From Carboxylicivirga litoralis (GTDB lineage: Bacteria; Bacteroidota; Bacteroidia; Bacteroidales; Marinilabiliaceae): a DNA stretch of 64,000 nucleotides. Positions 9,068-18,543 of this stretch are shown piece after piece. The position numbers and the translations under genes were made by a program. The DNA is taken from contig NZ_JAFMVC010000014.1 in the NCBI RefSeq assembly GCF_025499605.1, positions 1 through 64,000 of the forward strand. Direction: 5' to 3'. Under the pieces are notes generated by a model that did no database searches, was not told where the DNA came from, and saw only the letters and a list, made by a program, of their open reading frames with translations. Position 1 is the stretch's first letter. Every line of letters starts with the position of its first letter.

Positions 9068-10429
9068 CTATTTCTTGTTCAAAGGCAACTCAACGCCAAA
9101 GTTTTTCTTCTTATCCTCGTATTTCAGCAGCAAGGCAAATATCAGCCCAAGTAAACTCACTGCAGCAAACATTAAAATAGTAGCCGTGTAATCAGAAACT
9201 TCAGGATTGCCAGGGTTGGTAGTGTCTAATATAGCACCGGCAATAATGGGGAAGCCCCAAAGTCCAAGGTTCTGAATGGAGTACATTAAGCCATAAGCGG
9301 TTCCTATCTGGCTTTCGTCAACTAATTTCACCATGCTTGGCCACATAGCTGCCGGAACTAATGAGAAAGCGATACCTAAGAAGATGATGGGTGCTTGCGG
9401 AGGAAAATAAGTCAGCGCGAAGATTAGGTGTACTGCAAGCAGGGTTGTAGCACCAAATATCATGGCAGTTGCACTTCTTCCTTTACGATCAATTAACCAG
9501 CCAAAGAATGGAGTGAAAAATAATGTTCCAAGGGGAAGGAGTGATGTTAATTTGCCACTCTCAACAGATGTCAATCCAAATTTATCGGCAAAAAAGTCAG
9601 GTGCAAAGGCCAGAAATGGAAATACGGCTGAATAGAAGGTTACACATAGCAAGGCAATGTATAAATAAGCTCTGTTGCCTAGTAGGCCTGTGATATCTTT
9701 AATTGAAAAAGGCTTGCTTGCTGTTTTAGATGCCGATGAAGTATTTAACTGCTTATCTAGTTTTGCATCTAAAAGCATGTACACCATAAATGCCAATAAT
9801 CCTGTGCAAACGAGTATGGCTGCCAGCCAAATTGCTCCTGTAAGATTGGCTCCATTCTTAGCCACAGCAGGAGAAAGATTTAATGCGGCAAAGGTACCTA
9901 ATCGGCCAAAGCCTACTTTTAAGCCAAACGCTAAGGCTAAATCCTTTCCTTTAAACCATTTTACTAATATTTTACTGACAACCACAATGCTTGTTTCTGC
10001 GCCTAAGCCAAAAAAGAAACGGCCAATCAGCATCATTTTCAATTCGGGTGAATAATTAGGCAAGAATGAAGACATTAACTCGTAGCCAAAGCCGCCAGCT
10101 CCATAATAATCTGATGCTCCATAGGCAGTTAAGACGGCTCCTAATGCCATGAAAAACACAAATGTAAAGCCTGTCTTTCGAATGCCTAGCTTGTCAAGGA
10201 TGACGCCTCCAATAACGGCCATCAATAAAAAAGTGTTTGGCACTGAGTAGAATGATACAAATAGGCCGTAGTCGCTGTTGGTAAAATTAAATTCTGCTCT
10301 CAGTAAGTCTTTCAAAGTTGAAAAGGCATCGTAGAAATAGTAGTTAACCGACAGGACGAAACCTACTAAGAGTAATATTCCCCAACGCATGGCGGGCGAT
10401 TCGTTTAGTGCTTTTTTAATGGTATTCAT
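9068..10429 (-). CDS. MFS transporter
   Basis: Major facilitator carrier, 453 aa, with about 12 hydrophobic segments in two halves, a central loop at ~225-245 and the loop 2-3 signature GGVILDKLGIRKTG. The opening NYYFYDAFSTLKDLL and overall layout recall MFSD1-like proteins, but I cannot assign a substrate. The partner genes give no clue: the next gene on the same strand (YciB-like/NUDIX) is 80 nt upstream. Confidence 0.85.
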   Translation of the reverse strand: MNTIKKALNESPAMRWGILLLVGFVLSVNYYFYDAFSTLKDLLRAEFNFTNSDYGLFVSFYSVPNTFLLMAVIGGVILDKLGIRKTGFTFVFFMALGAVLTAYGASDYYGAGGFGYELMSSFLPNYSPELKMMLIGRFFFGLGAETSIVVVSKILVKWFKGKDLALAFGLKVGFGRLGTFAALNLSPAVAKNGANLTGAIWLAAILVCTGLLAFMVYMLLDAKLDKQLNTSSASKTASKPFSIKDITGLLGNRAYLYIALLCVTFYSAVFPFLAFAPDFFADKFGLTSVESGKLTSLLPLGTLFFTPFFGWLIDRKGRSATAMIFGATTLLAVHLIFALTYFPPQAPIIFLGIAFSLVPAAMWPSMVKLVDESQIGTAYGLMYSIQNLGLWGFPIIAGAILDTTNPGNPEVSDYTATILMFAAVSLLGLIFALLLKYEDKKKNFGVELPLNKK

Positions 10430-10509
10430 ATCGTGCTTTGATATAGTTTTAGTTGACCAAAATAATTAATTGATGTGGCAAATAAGCTGATTTTTGTGAG
10501 CTTTCCAGC

Positions 10510-11571
10510 TTAATTTAACAGATGGCCAAATTGTTTAAATTCGTGCTCGAAGTTGGGGGTGAAAATGCCCTTGTTAATGTTATCTCTAATTTCTTTGATA
10601 CTCCAAAATCGAACGTCGTCCACCTCAGTTTTGTCAAAATTGAATGGGCCTTTATGGTGTGTGGTAAAGCAAAACACCATTTCTTTTTCCACATTGCTTG
10701 TCCAAATGTACTGACCAATAGACTGGGCTTTGAAATTAGTGAGTCCGATTTCCTCTGATGTTTCGCGTTGCAACGATAACTCAATGCTTTCACCAGCTGC
10801 CACATGTCCACCAACAGCAGTATCCCATTTGCCTGGCTGTATCAATTTATGCTGGGGCCTTTTTTGTAGTAAAATATTTCCGCTATTCATGACGTGCAGG
10901 TGCACAACCGGATGTAACAAGAACGATTGTTGATGCACAACCGAGCGGGGTGCTGAGCCAAGTATTTGCCCTTTTTCATCTACTAAGGGTAGCCATTCTT
11001 CGTTTTTGTATTGCTTATTTTGTTTTTTCTTTAGTAGCCATTCGTAGGCTAAAAACAAGGCCATCACCACAAATAATCCGGCACTGCCCATAAAGCTCCA
11101 AATTGCTTTGTTGTCGATGAATGATGACGCAAGAGTGAGTATGGAATAAATAAGTAAGAGCCAAAAGATACGTTTCATACTTTCTTGCATCATCCATAAT
11201 TGATATGGGTTCATCTGCATGTTTTTCATATAACGCTGAGTCATCTGCAGCATTAGGTTGTGTTTTGAAAAGGCTGAAAAGCCAATCAATCCGGTCATCA
11301 TTAAACTGATGATACCAGGCTTAAGCTTAAAAAATAAATCATTATGCAATATGATGGATACGGCACCTAAAGCGATAATCAGGCCGACATCAAACAAAAT
11401 AAAGCGTTCGATTTTACGTTCCTTAATATAACCGATAGCCAACTCGATGATGCCTATTATTATAGCTGTAATAAGTCCATAGATGGTGCCCCAGATTTCG
11501 TCAACGATGATAAAAACCAGAATAGGCAGAAAGCCTGGTAATAAGTTTTTTAGAAGTTGAATTTTATTCAT
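10510..11571 (-). CDS. YciB/IspA-like membrane domain fused to a NUDIX hydrolase
   Basis: Two-part protein of about 353 aa. Residues 1-~185 have five to six membrane segments and resemble intracellular septation protein A (YciB) or the VC0807-like family. Residues ~200-353 are a NUDIX hydrolase of the IPP isomerase/YfcD-like type with a full Nudix box GHVAAGES...RETSEEIGL. NUDIX enzymes cleave nucleoside diphosphates linked to a second group; the substrate is unknown. The frame is open to 11643, but the ATG at 11571 gives the natural YciB start MNKIQLLKNLLPG. The fusion itself is the odd point. Confidence 0.8.
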   Translation of the reverse strand: MNKIQLLKNLLPGFLPILVFIIVDEIWGTIYGLITAIIIGIIELAIGYIKERKIERFILFDVGLIIALGAVSIILHNDLFFKLKPGIISLMMTGLIGFSAFSKHNLMLQMTQRYMKNMQMNPYQLWMMQESMKRIFWLLLIYSILTLASSFIDNKAIWSFMGSAGLFVVMALFLAYEWLLKKKQNKQYKNEEWLPLVDEKGQILGSAPRSVVHQQSFLLHPVVHLHVMNSGNILLQKRPQHKLIQPGKWDTAVGGHVAAGESIELSLQRETSEEIGLTNFKAQSIGQYIWTSNVEKEMVFCFTTHHKGPFNFDKTEVDDVRFWSIKEIRDNINKGIFTPNFEHEFKQFGHLLN

Positions 11572-11814
11572 TTCATAAACATTAAGCTGCGAAGATAGCA
11601 AATGAAATGAACATGAATTTTTATCATTCTTAAATGCATACAATCAGAATGGTTAAAATTCATCGAGAGTTCCATCTGGTATTTGAAAATGAATTATTTA
11701 CAGATGAAAATCGTTCTCGTATGATTAACAGAATGATTCGAATATTGGGTGATTTGCCGATTGCTGTCATCCTTTTTATTACTTTTGTCTACTGATATTG
11801 CTGAAACATTACAT

Positions 11815-12924
11815 ATGAACGGTTACATAATACAGTTATTGGTTCCTTTTGCATCCTTTCTTTCTTTTATGATGGTGTTTTTATCGATACCAACCATTTT
11901 AAGGGTTGCACATTCTAAAAACCTCTTTGATGAACCGAACAAGCGTAGTGTCCATCGCATGCGTATTCCAACATTGGGTGGTTTAGCCATCTTTATTGGC
12001 TTTTTATTTACCTACTCGTTATTTGTCGATTGGTTTAAATTTATTGAGATACCATTTCTAATTCCAGCCTTATTAATCATCTTTGGCATTGGAATAAAGG
12101 ATGATATTTTAGTTACGGCGCCAATGGTAAAATTGGCCGGACAGTTAATAGCGGTCATTATTGTAGTTGGTCTGGGAGGTCTTCAAATAACCGATTTTCA
12201 TGGCTTTTTTGGTTTGCAACCCGATCCGTTTTGGGGAACAGTGTTAACCATTGTAGGCATGGTGTTTATTATTAATGGTTTTAACCTGATTGATGGTATT
12301 GATGGATTGGCTGCGATAACTGGTATTATCTCCATGTTATCATTTTCAATTTGGTATTTTATTAATGAAGATTATCATATTCCAACTCTTGCAGCTGCAT
12401 TAGTTGGAGGACTATTGGCCTTTGCCTATTACAATATATTTTCAAAGCGTCAGAAGATTTTTATGGGTGATACTGGTTCTTTGGTGCTTGGTTTTTTGGC
12501 AGCTGTGGTGGCTGTTCGCTTCAGTGAGTTTAACAAAGTCGATAATCACCATGCGTTAATACACACAATGAATAGTGCTCCTGCTGTAGCCATGGCTATT
12601 CTAATTGTACCCATTGTGGATACCCTGCGTGTGTTTATGTTACGTGTTTCTCAAGGTAATTCACCTTTTATGGCGGATAAAAATCATATTCACCATCGCA
12701 TGCTGGCTTTGGGTTTCTCACATTTACAAATTAGTTTAATCATTGGTGCGATTAATATTTGTTTTGTGATTCTGGCCTTTGCTCTTCGAAACTGGGGAAT
12801 GTTACGTTTAAGTATCTTAGTTTTATCTCTGGGTTTTGCAGTGGCATATATCCCTTCAATAGCTTTGTACTATAAACGTCGTCATTTTATAAAGCGTCTT
12901 CGAAAGATAAGGAGAAACAAATAA
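11815..12924 (+). CDS. Undecaprenyl-phosphate sugar-1-phosphate transferase (WecA/TagO-like)
   Basis: Polytopic glycosyltransferase of the MraY/WecA family (GT4 clan) that transfers a HexNAc-1-phosphate from UDP-sugar to undecaprenyl phosphate, the first step of surface glycan synthesis. Seen: KRSVHRMRIPTLGGLAIF, GIKDDIL (Asp pair), NGFNLIDGIDGLA, FMGDTGSLVLGF and the C-terminal HIHHRMLALG, all family landmarks. About 11 membrane segments. I prefer the ATG at 11815 (369 aa) over 11749 because it begins directly at the first membrane helix. No other glycan genes are adjacent. Confidence 0.92.
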   Translation: MNGYIIQLLVPFASFLSFMMVFLSIPTILRVAHSKNLFDEPNKRSVHRMRIPTLGGLAIFIGFLFTYSLFVDWFKFIEIPFLIPALLIIFGIGIKDDILVTAPMVKLAGQLIAVIIVVGLGGLQITDFHGFFGLQPDPFWGTVLTIVGMVFIINGFNLIDGIDGLAAITGIISMLSFSIWYFINEDYHIPTLAAALVGGLLAFAYYNIFSKRQKIFMGDTGSLVLGFLAAVVAVRFSEFNKVDNHHALIHTMNSAPAVAMAILIVPIVDTLRVFMLRVSQGNSPFMADKNHIHHRMLALGFSHLQISLIIGAINICFVILAFALRNWGMLRLSILVLSLGFAVAYIPSIALYYKRRHFIKRLRKIRRNK

Positions 12925-13082
12925 CATTTTAAAGTTATTTTGCTCAGCAAATGGTATATACCCACATGGTTATACTTGCTGGTATCCTCTGTTATTGTTG
13001 AGTTGTGACATTCGTTTAAACATCTGCCAGCAACAGGTGTTATATAATCTAATGATTTTGGATAAAATAAAGATTTGAGAAC

Positions 13083-14537
13083 ATGCAAAAACGTTCAGAT
13101 ATAGGATTGATAGGTTTAGCTGTTATGGGCGAAAACCTTGTTTTAAACATGGAGAGTAAAGGTTATCAAGTTTCGGTGTTTAACCGCTCAAGCGAAAAAG
13201 TAGATAGTTTTATTAAGGGAAGAGGTAAGGATAAAAACATTTTAGGTACTTACTCTTTAAGTGAGCTGGTTGATTCTTTGGAGCGTCCTCGTAAGGTGAT
13301 GATGATGATAAAGGCCGGGGCAGCGGTTGATGCAACCATTGATGCTCTATTGCCATTGTTGGAGCCGGGAGATGTTATTATTGATGGAGGAAATACGCAC
13401 TATCCTGATACTGATAGACGCGTAAAACGTGTAGAAGCAAAAGGGGTTCATTATATAGGCGCTGGTGTTTCGGGTGGTGAAGAAGGAGCTTTATTAGGGC
13501 CCTCAATTATGCCGGGAGGTTCTAAAGTTGCATGGCCCTTGGTGAAGCCTATTTTTCAGTCAATAGCAGCTAAGGTTGAAGACGGTTCGCCTTGTTGTGA
13601 TTGGGTGGGCGAAGATGGTGCAGGCCACTTTGTGAAGATGGTGCACAATGGCATTGAGTATGGTGATATGCAGTTAATAACCGAGGCTTATCACATTATG
13701 AAAGACTTGCTTGGTTTATCAGCTGATGAGATGCATGAGGTGTTTAAAGAATGGAATGAGCAGGAATTAGACTCATACCTGATTGAAATTACTCGCGATA
13801 TCATGGCTTTCAAAGATGAAGATGGTGAGCCCCTGGTTGAGAAAATATTGGATAAAGCAGGACAGAAAGGTACAGGTAAATGGACAGGAATAACAGCTCT
13901 TGACCTGGGTGTGCCGCTAACATTGATAGGTGAAGCCGTTTTCTCACGTTGCTTATCGTCTATTAAGGACGAAAGAGTAGAGGCATCAAAAGTTTTATCG
14001 GGCCCCGCTCCTGCGTTCGAAGGTGACAAAAAAGAATTTATCAAGGCCATAAAAGATGCTTTATATGCATCAAAAATTGTGTCGTACGCACAAGGATATG
14101 CTCTGATGCGAGCTGCTGCCGAAGAAAATAATTGGAACTTAAATTATGGCGGTATCGCATTGATGTGGCGAGGTGGTTGTATTATTCGTTCAGGCTTTTT
14201 AGGGAAGATAAAAGAGGCTTATGATAGTCAACCTGGATTAACCAATCTTTTACTCGATCCTTATTTTAAAGAGGCAATTGAGAAAGCGCAAGCTGGATGG
14301 CGAAAAGTGGTGGCGACAGCCGTTATGAATGGTATTCCTACACCGGCGTTTGCAACTGCATTAAGTTATTTCGATGGCTATCGTTCAGAACATTTGCCTG
14401 CTAACCTGTTGCAGGCTCAACGTGATTACTTTGGCGCCCATACTTATGAGCGTGTTGATAAACCGCGTGGTGAATTCTTCCATACCAACTGGACAGGTAG
14501 GGGTGGAGATACAGCCAGTACGACTTATAATGTATAA
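13083..14537 (+). CDS. gnd: 6-phosphogluconate dehydrogenase, decarboxylating
   Basis: Oxidative pentose-phosphate enzyme: 6-phosphogluconate + NADP to ribulose 5-phosphate + CO2. The N-terminal Rossmann motif GLAVMGENLVLN (residues ~10-21) and NRSS at ~38-41 suit NADP. The all-alpha C-terminal domain holds the signature ILDKAGQKGTGKWT. The 484-aa length fits the dimeric long form. It is monocistronic, with a strong terminator behind it. No zwf is seen next to it. Confidence 0.96.
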   Translation: MQKRSDIGLIGLAVMGENLVLNMESKGYQVSVFNRSSEKVDSFIKGRGKDKNILGTYSLSELVDSLERPRKVMMMIKAGAAVDATIDALLPLLEPGDVIIDGGNTHYPDTDRRVKRVEAKGVHYIGAGVSGGEEGALLGPSIMPGGSKVAWPLVKPIFQSIAAKVEDGSPCCDWVGEDGAGHFVKMVHNGIEYGDMQLITEAYHIMKDLLGLSADEMHEVFKEWNEQELDSYLIEITRDIMAFKDEDGEPLVEKILDKAGQKGTGKWTGITALDLGVPLTLIGEAVFSRCLSSIKDERVEASKVLSGPAPAFEGDKKEFIKAIKDALYASKIVSYAQGYALMRAAAEENNWNLNYGGIALMWRGGCIIRSGFLGKIKEAYDSQPGLTNLLLDPYFKEAIEKAQAGWRKVVATAVMNGIPTPAFATALSYFDGYRSEHLPANLLQAQRDYFGAHTYERVDKPRGEFFHTNWTGRGGDTASTTYNV

Positions 14538-14559
14538 TTTATTTTAATTGATTATATTG

Positions 14560-14594
14560 AATCCAACTTTTCAAAACGAAGTTGGATTTTTTTG
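14560..14594 (+). terminator. Rho-independent terminator of gnd
   Basis: Stem AATCCAACTT/AAGTTGGATT (14560-14569 with 14579-14588) followed by a run of T. Confidence 0.88.
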
Positions 14595-14690
14595 TTTCCT
14601 TAAAAATGCCTAACTCATGAGTGTTATCATTCTTACGTAGCCTTATTTTTTCTTATCATTGTATTCAGTTTATGTTCATGAGTGCTAGCT

Positions 14691-15278
14691 ATGCAAATAT
14701 CTGTTGATAAAAACATCTTAAAGCTCTTACAGCAAGGAGATGAAGGTATATATCGAAATATCTTTCATCAGCTCCAGCCTGCTTTGGTTGTGTATGCGAA
14801 AGAATATGTGCTCGATACAGATATGGCTTCTAATATTGTTCAGGAAGCTTTTTTAAAATTGTGGGAGAAACGCAACGCTATTAAGATTGGAACAATATTG
14901 AATGCTTATTTGTATAAGTCCGTTCGTAATTTGTGTTTGAACTACCTTCGTCATCTTAAGGTGGAGGATAAGTATGCCGATAAAGTTCAACAACTGCAGC
15001 TAAACTTTGAGGCATTAAAAGATAAGAGTGCTGAACGCTTATTGGAAGCGGAAATTATGGAACGCATTCAGGTGGCGGTTGATAAAATGACACCGCAATG
15101 TAAGCGGGTGTTTGAATTAAGCCGTTTTGAAGGTAAAAGCTACAAAGAAATTGCATTGGAGCTGGGAATAGCCGAAAAAACAGTCGAAAATCAAATGGGA
15201 AAAGCCCTTAAAGTAGCGCGTGCTGAACTGAAAGAGTTTTTACCCATTACTATTCTTTTGTATAATATGTGGCCTTAG
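14691..15278 (+). CDS. ECF-type RNA polymerase sigma factor
   Basis: Extracytoplasmic-function sigma factor of the Bacteroidetes group. Region 2 lies at ~20-90 (IVQEAFLKLWEKR, LYKSVRNLCLNYLR) and region 4 at ~125-180 (VFELSRFEGKSYKEIALELGIAEKTVENQMGKAL). The ATG at 14691 is chosen over a GTG at 14682. Such sigma factors usually sit beside a FecR-type anti-sigma gene and a SusC/D pair; none is found here, so its signal is unknown. Its last codons overlap the convergent next gene by 4 nt. Confidence 0.9.
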   Translation: MQISVDKNILKLLQQGDEGIYRNIFHQLQPALVVYAKEYVLDTDMASNIVQEAFLKLWEKRNAIKIGTILNAYLYKSVRNLCLNYLRHLKVEDKYADKVQQLQLNFEALKDKSAERLLEAEIMERIQVAVDKMTPQCKRVFELSRFEGKSYKEIALELGIAEKTVENQMGKALKVARAELKEFLPITILLYNMWP

Positions 15279-15748
15279 TTTTGGTCTGGCCAAATCGGCA
15301 TTTCTGATTCATCGTCCCAAAATGGTCCCCACTGAATTTCAGTAAGTATGTCATGGTCGAAGAATAAGTTCAGACTAAAATCAGGATTGGCGGCCAGTGT
15401 CTGGTTAGGAATGATGTCAGTTGATAAATCTTCTAATTCAAATTCACCCAGATTGAACACTTCCATTTGTTCCATTACTTCGCCCTGGCTTAGGCCAATC
15501 AGGTCAATGCCTTCAAATAAAACCTCAGAAGAAGCTGTAGTGATAGATGTTAATTTCCAGTTGCAATCCTCCTCAAATGATAAGGATAGGTGCAATTCGT
15601 CGTAATGCCAGGCTTCCATGGCACCCGATTCTTTATCGCCATCCATCGCTTCTACTTCACTAGGTTCACCCAACAGTTGAGTGATTTCCTGTCTGTTTAA
15701 TCCAAAGATGATTTTTTCGAGACCTTGGCCTAAGGTGATGTCTTTCAT
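15275..15748 (-). CDS. Hypothetical acidic cytosolic protein
   Basis: Family not recognised. 157 aa, very acidic, no signal peptide or membrane segment. A predicted first helix (LEKIIFGLNRQEITQLLGEPSE) looks like the small helix-turn of SmpA/BamE-like or DUF immunity-type proteins. It converges tail to tail with the sigma factor with a 4-nt overlap, so the two are not an operon. Confidence 0.7.
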   Translation of the reverse strand: MKDITLGQGLEKIIFGLNRQEITQLLGEPSEVEAMDGDKESGAMEAWHYDELHLSLSFEEDCNWKLTSITTASSEVLFEGIDLIGLSQGEVMEQMEVFNLGEFELEDLSTDIIPNQTLAANPDFSLNLFFDHDILTEIQWGPFWDDESEMPIWPDQN

Positions 15749-15838
15749 TGTGTTCTCTTAAATTTGTTTGTGCCTGCAAAAGTAATGAATAGTTAATGAC
15801 ACTCCTAACAGCTTGCCTGTCTATTCATCTGTTTATAC

Positions 15839-16252
15839 CTAAAATTCTCTAAGCCTTCTGTTTGCCTTTTTCTGCGAATGTTGTTTTTTGGAAGTGAGGC
15901 GTTTTTCAACAGAAGCTCTGGTACGTTTGGTTTTAAATCTTTTTTTCACTGGGGTTAAGGCTTTCTCAAATAGTTTATAAAACTCCTCTATGACCATTTT
16001 TTTATTTTGTAGTTGCGACCGGCTTGCTTCACTACTCAAAATGATTTCATCGCTGTTGGTCAGTTTTCCTTTTAGTTTTGCCAGCAATAGTTGTTTTTCT
16101 CCTTCCGATAATATGTTTGATTCACTGATGTTAAAGCGTAGAACGACTTTGCTATTTACTTTGTTGACGTTTTGTCCGCCAGGACCACTACTTCGCGTTG
16201 TTGTAAATGTTATTTCGTTGATCAGGTTGCGATATCTAATAGTATGTAACAT
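15839..16252 (-). CDS. arfB: Peptidyl-tRNA hydrolase ArfB (ribosome rescue)
   Basis: Class I release-factor-like protein that frees peptides from stalled ribosomes. The GGQ catalytic motif is at residues 25-27 in SSGPGGQNVNK. The protein ends in a lysine/arginine-rich tail (KKRFKTKRTRAS...KKQHSQKKANRR) that enters the empty mRNA channel in this family. It is 137 aa, the normal size, with no codon-recognition domain, unlike RF1/RF2. Confidence 0.93.
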   Translation of the reverse strand: MLHTIRYRNLINEITFTTTRSSGPGGQNVNKVNSKVVLRFNISESNILSEGEKQLLLAKLKGKLTNSDEIILSSEASRSQLQNKKMVIEEFYKLFEKALTPVKKRFKTKRTRASVEKRLTSKKQHSQKKANRRLREF

Positions 16253-16342
16253 GGTTTTATATCAGTTCAATAGGTTGATAAAGTTATGAAAAAGGTGCTC
16301 ATAAAAGCATTTTTGGTATATTTTAGCACTGATTTTAAAAGC

Positions 16343-17695
16343 ATGAGGCGATTACTGATTCTTATATCTACTTTCTATTTGTGTTCAATTGTACAGGCGC
16401 AGGAATACCTGGGTGTGCATTCGAGCCCTTATCTGCCTTTTATAGGTATCGTTAACCAGCCTGCAGAATTGGTTCGAAGCGATGCACGCTGGGCTATTAA
16501 TGTTTTAAGTTCAGAAGTTGCTTTGTTAAATAATCAAACTTTTGCATCGTCGGATTTCTGGGATGTGATGAGTAAAGTTGGATTCCATGATTTAAAATAT
16601 TTTTTAGGTTCAGAAGAATCGTTGTTATACGTCAATGGTCGCTTGATGTTGCCATCTGTCAGTTATAAAATAAACGAGAACCATGCAGTGGGCTTAACGA
16701 TTAGTGTGCGTGCAGATGGTGTATACAATGCCTCTAACGACGACTTCATCAACTTATTTAAAGGAATACATGACCCCGAAAGTTTGAAAGAGATAAAGGA
16801 CGAACACTTTAAATCTCTGGTAAATAGTTGGGTTGAATATGGTTTAACATGGTCGGGTACCATTTTAAAATCAGATAACAAATGGTTGACGGGCGGGGTG
16901 GTATTGAAAATTCTTAGTGGTTCAGGTTCAGGCTATTTAGAAATGGATGGCATAGATGTGATGTTTGATAAAGAGCGGATTGAACGCTTCGATATGAAAA
17001 TGTCTTATGCGTTTAATGAGAGTTTAAATAAAACAATTGATGGTGGTGATATTGTTGAACGTGCCGGCGACTTGGGCCTTGGGGTAGATTTAGGTTTGAG
17101 CTATTCGTATTTACCTGAGCATTTACGAGGCGTTAAAGATGTACCATACAAATATAAAATAGGGTTTGTAATGGCGGATTTTGGTAGTATTTGGCATAGT
17201 AAAACAAAAAATAAAGCATCGTATCAGGTTAATATGAACGACGTGCCCTATAGTCGTTTTGCAGGTATTGAAACCCTTGAAGCCCTTAAAGATTCGATTG
17301 AGAAATCAGTTGATATAAAAGAGTTTTCAGGAGGTAGTTTTAGTACTAAACTGCCGTTTAAAATAGCTTTAAATGCCGATTATTGCCTTAAACCCAAGTG
17401 GTTTGCCAATGCATCATTGGTTGTTAATCCTGGCTACTACAACTCAACCGTTGATATAACCAGGAAGGTCTTGTGGAAAGCTAGTTTTACCGGACGCTAT
17501 GAAACTAAAAAGTGGGGGGCGTACTTGCCTGTCAATTATTCGTCTGCCATAGGTTGGAAGATTGGTTTAGCAACCCGATATCGTCAGTTTTTTATCGGTT
17601 CCTCAACGGTTATTGGTAATTTACTGGGGGTAGGTGGAGGCAAACAATCTGTTTATTTCGGTTTTTCAGTTCCAATATATTCAAGCGATAACTAA
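16343..17695 (+). CDS. Outer-membrane beta-barrel-like protein (DUF5723-type)
   Basis: Secreted protein of about 450 aa. The frame is open from 16286, but the ATG at 16343 begins a clean signal peptide MRRLLILISTFYLCSIVQAQ. The body is rich in alternating aromatic/polar strands and resembles the Bacteroidetes DUF5723 outer-membrane proteins, whose function is unknown. Its 3' end overlaps the convergent CysQ-like gene by 15 nt. Confidence 0.75.
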   Translation: MRRLLILISTFYLCSIVQAQEYLGVHSSPYLPFIGIVNQPAELVRSDARWAINVLSSEVALLNNQTFASSDFWDVMSKVGFHDLKYFLGSEESLLYVNGRLMLPSVSYKINENHAVGLTISVRADGVYNASNDDFINLFKGIHDPESLKEIKDEHFKSLVNSWVEYGLTWSGTILKSDNKWLTGGVVLKILSGSGSGYLEMDGIDVMFDKERIERFDMKMSYAFNESLNKTIDGGDIVERAGDLGLGVDLGLSYSYLPEHLRGVKDVPYKYKIGFVMADFGSIWHSKTKNKASYQVNMNDVPYSRFAGIETLEALKDSIEKSVDIKEFSGGSFSTKLPFKIALNADYCLKPKWFANASLVVNPGYYNSTVDITRKVLWKASFTGRYETKKWGAYLPVNYSSAIGWKIGLATRYRQFFIGSSTVIGNLLGVGGGKQSVYFGFSVPIYSSDN

Positions 17696-18538
17696 ATTTT
17701 GGATAACTAGTGCAAGTTCATTGCTCGAAGTATAGCAAATGCCTTTGTGATTCATAAAAGTGGAATCTTTTCGGTTCAGGTCCAGGTTATCACCATTAAA
17801 ACTTTTGGCATAAGCTTCTATTTCATTGAAAATACAAGATGAGGCTGCATAATCCCACAAACTTCCTCCTCCATTTTTAGTCTTAGGCTGTTTAAAATAA
17901 AAAGCTGGGCCGTTTTCAAGTATCCACATGGCATTCATGGCTGCACCACCATGACTAATAATTTTATAATCGCCAATACGCAGTCTTAGCTGATTAGTGA
18001 TTGTTGTGTAGTTCTTGCTTTTTAAAAAGCTTCGATCGCAGATTAGTGTGTAATCTTTATCAGGTGCTCCTAATGACCATTTTTGGTGGTTCTTAAATGC
18101 ACCAAAGCCTTTTATTGCATGGTAAATTGTTCCGTCAACCGGATTGAAAATAGCGCCAATATGCGCCATGCCATTTTTATCAACCAAGGCGATGGAAACG
18201 GAGTATCCATCTGTTTGCTCAATAAACGGTAGGGTGCCATCCAGTGGGTCGATGCACCAGAAATAATCCTTTTCAAAGCGGCTTTTGTCATCTGTTGTTT
18301 CTTCACTGAGAAGTGCCAGATCATATTTGTTAATAGTAGGTTGCAGTATCTCAAGAATCAACTTTTCGCTGGCCAAATCAACTTCTGTAAACACTTGCGA
18401 GGCCAGGCTTTCGCCACCATTTTTTTTATTGACAGATAAATGTACCTTGCTTTTTTGAGCAATTAATTGCCCTGCTTTGGAGGCTGCCTCAATGGCATAG
18501 TTGCAAAGCTCCTGAAGCTGATTAGAGGATAATTTCAT
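17681..18538 (-). CDS. CysQ-like 3'(2'),5'-bisphosphate nucleotidase / inositol monophosphatase family
   Basis: Mg-dependent, Li-sensitive-type phosphatase of 285 aa. Motif A IDPLDGT (residues ~97-103) and motif B WDYAASSCIF are present, as is an upstream EE pair (LLSEETTD). CysQ removes the 3' phosphate of PAP/PAPS; inositol or sugar phosphates are alternatives. It starts 5 nt after the kinase gene, so they are likely co-transcribed. If PAP is the substrate, the window's sulfatase is unrelated by location. Confidence 0.82.
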   Translation of the reverse strand: MKLSSNQLQELCNYAIEAASKAGQLIAQKSKVHLSVNKKNGGESLASQVFTEVDLASEKLILEILQPTINKYDLALLSEETTDDKSRFEKDYFWCIDPLDGTLPFIEQTDGYSVSIALVDKNGMAHIGAIFNPVDGTIYHAIKGFGAFKNHQKWSLGAPDKDYTLICDRSFLKSKNYTTITNQLRLRIGDYKIISHGGAAMNAMWILENGPAFYFKQPKTKNGGGSLWDYAASSCIFNEIEAYAKSFNGDNLDLNRKDSTFMNHKGICYTSSNELALVIQNLVIA

Positions 18539-18543
18539 GCCTT

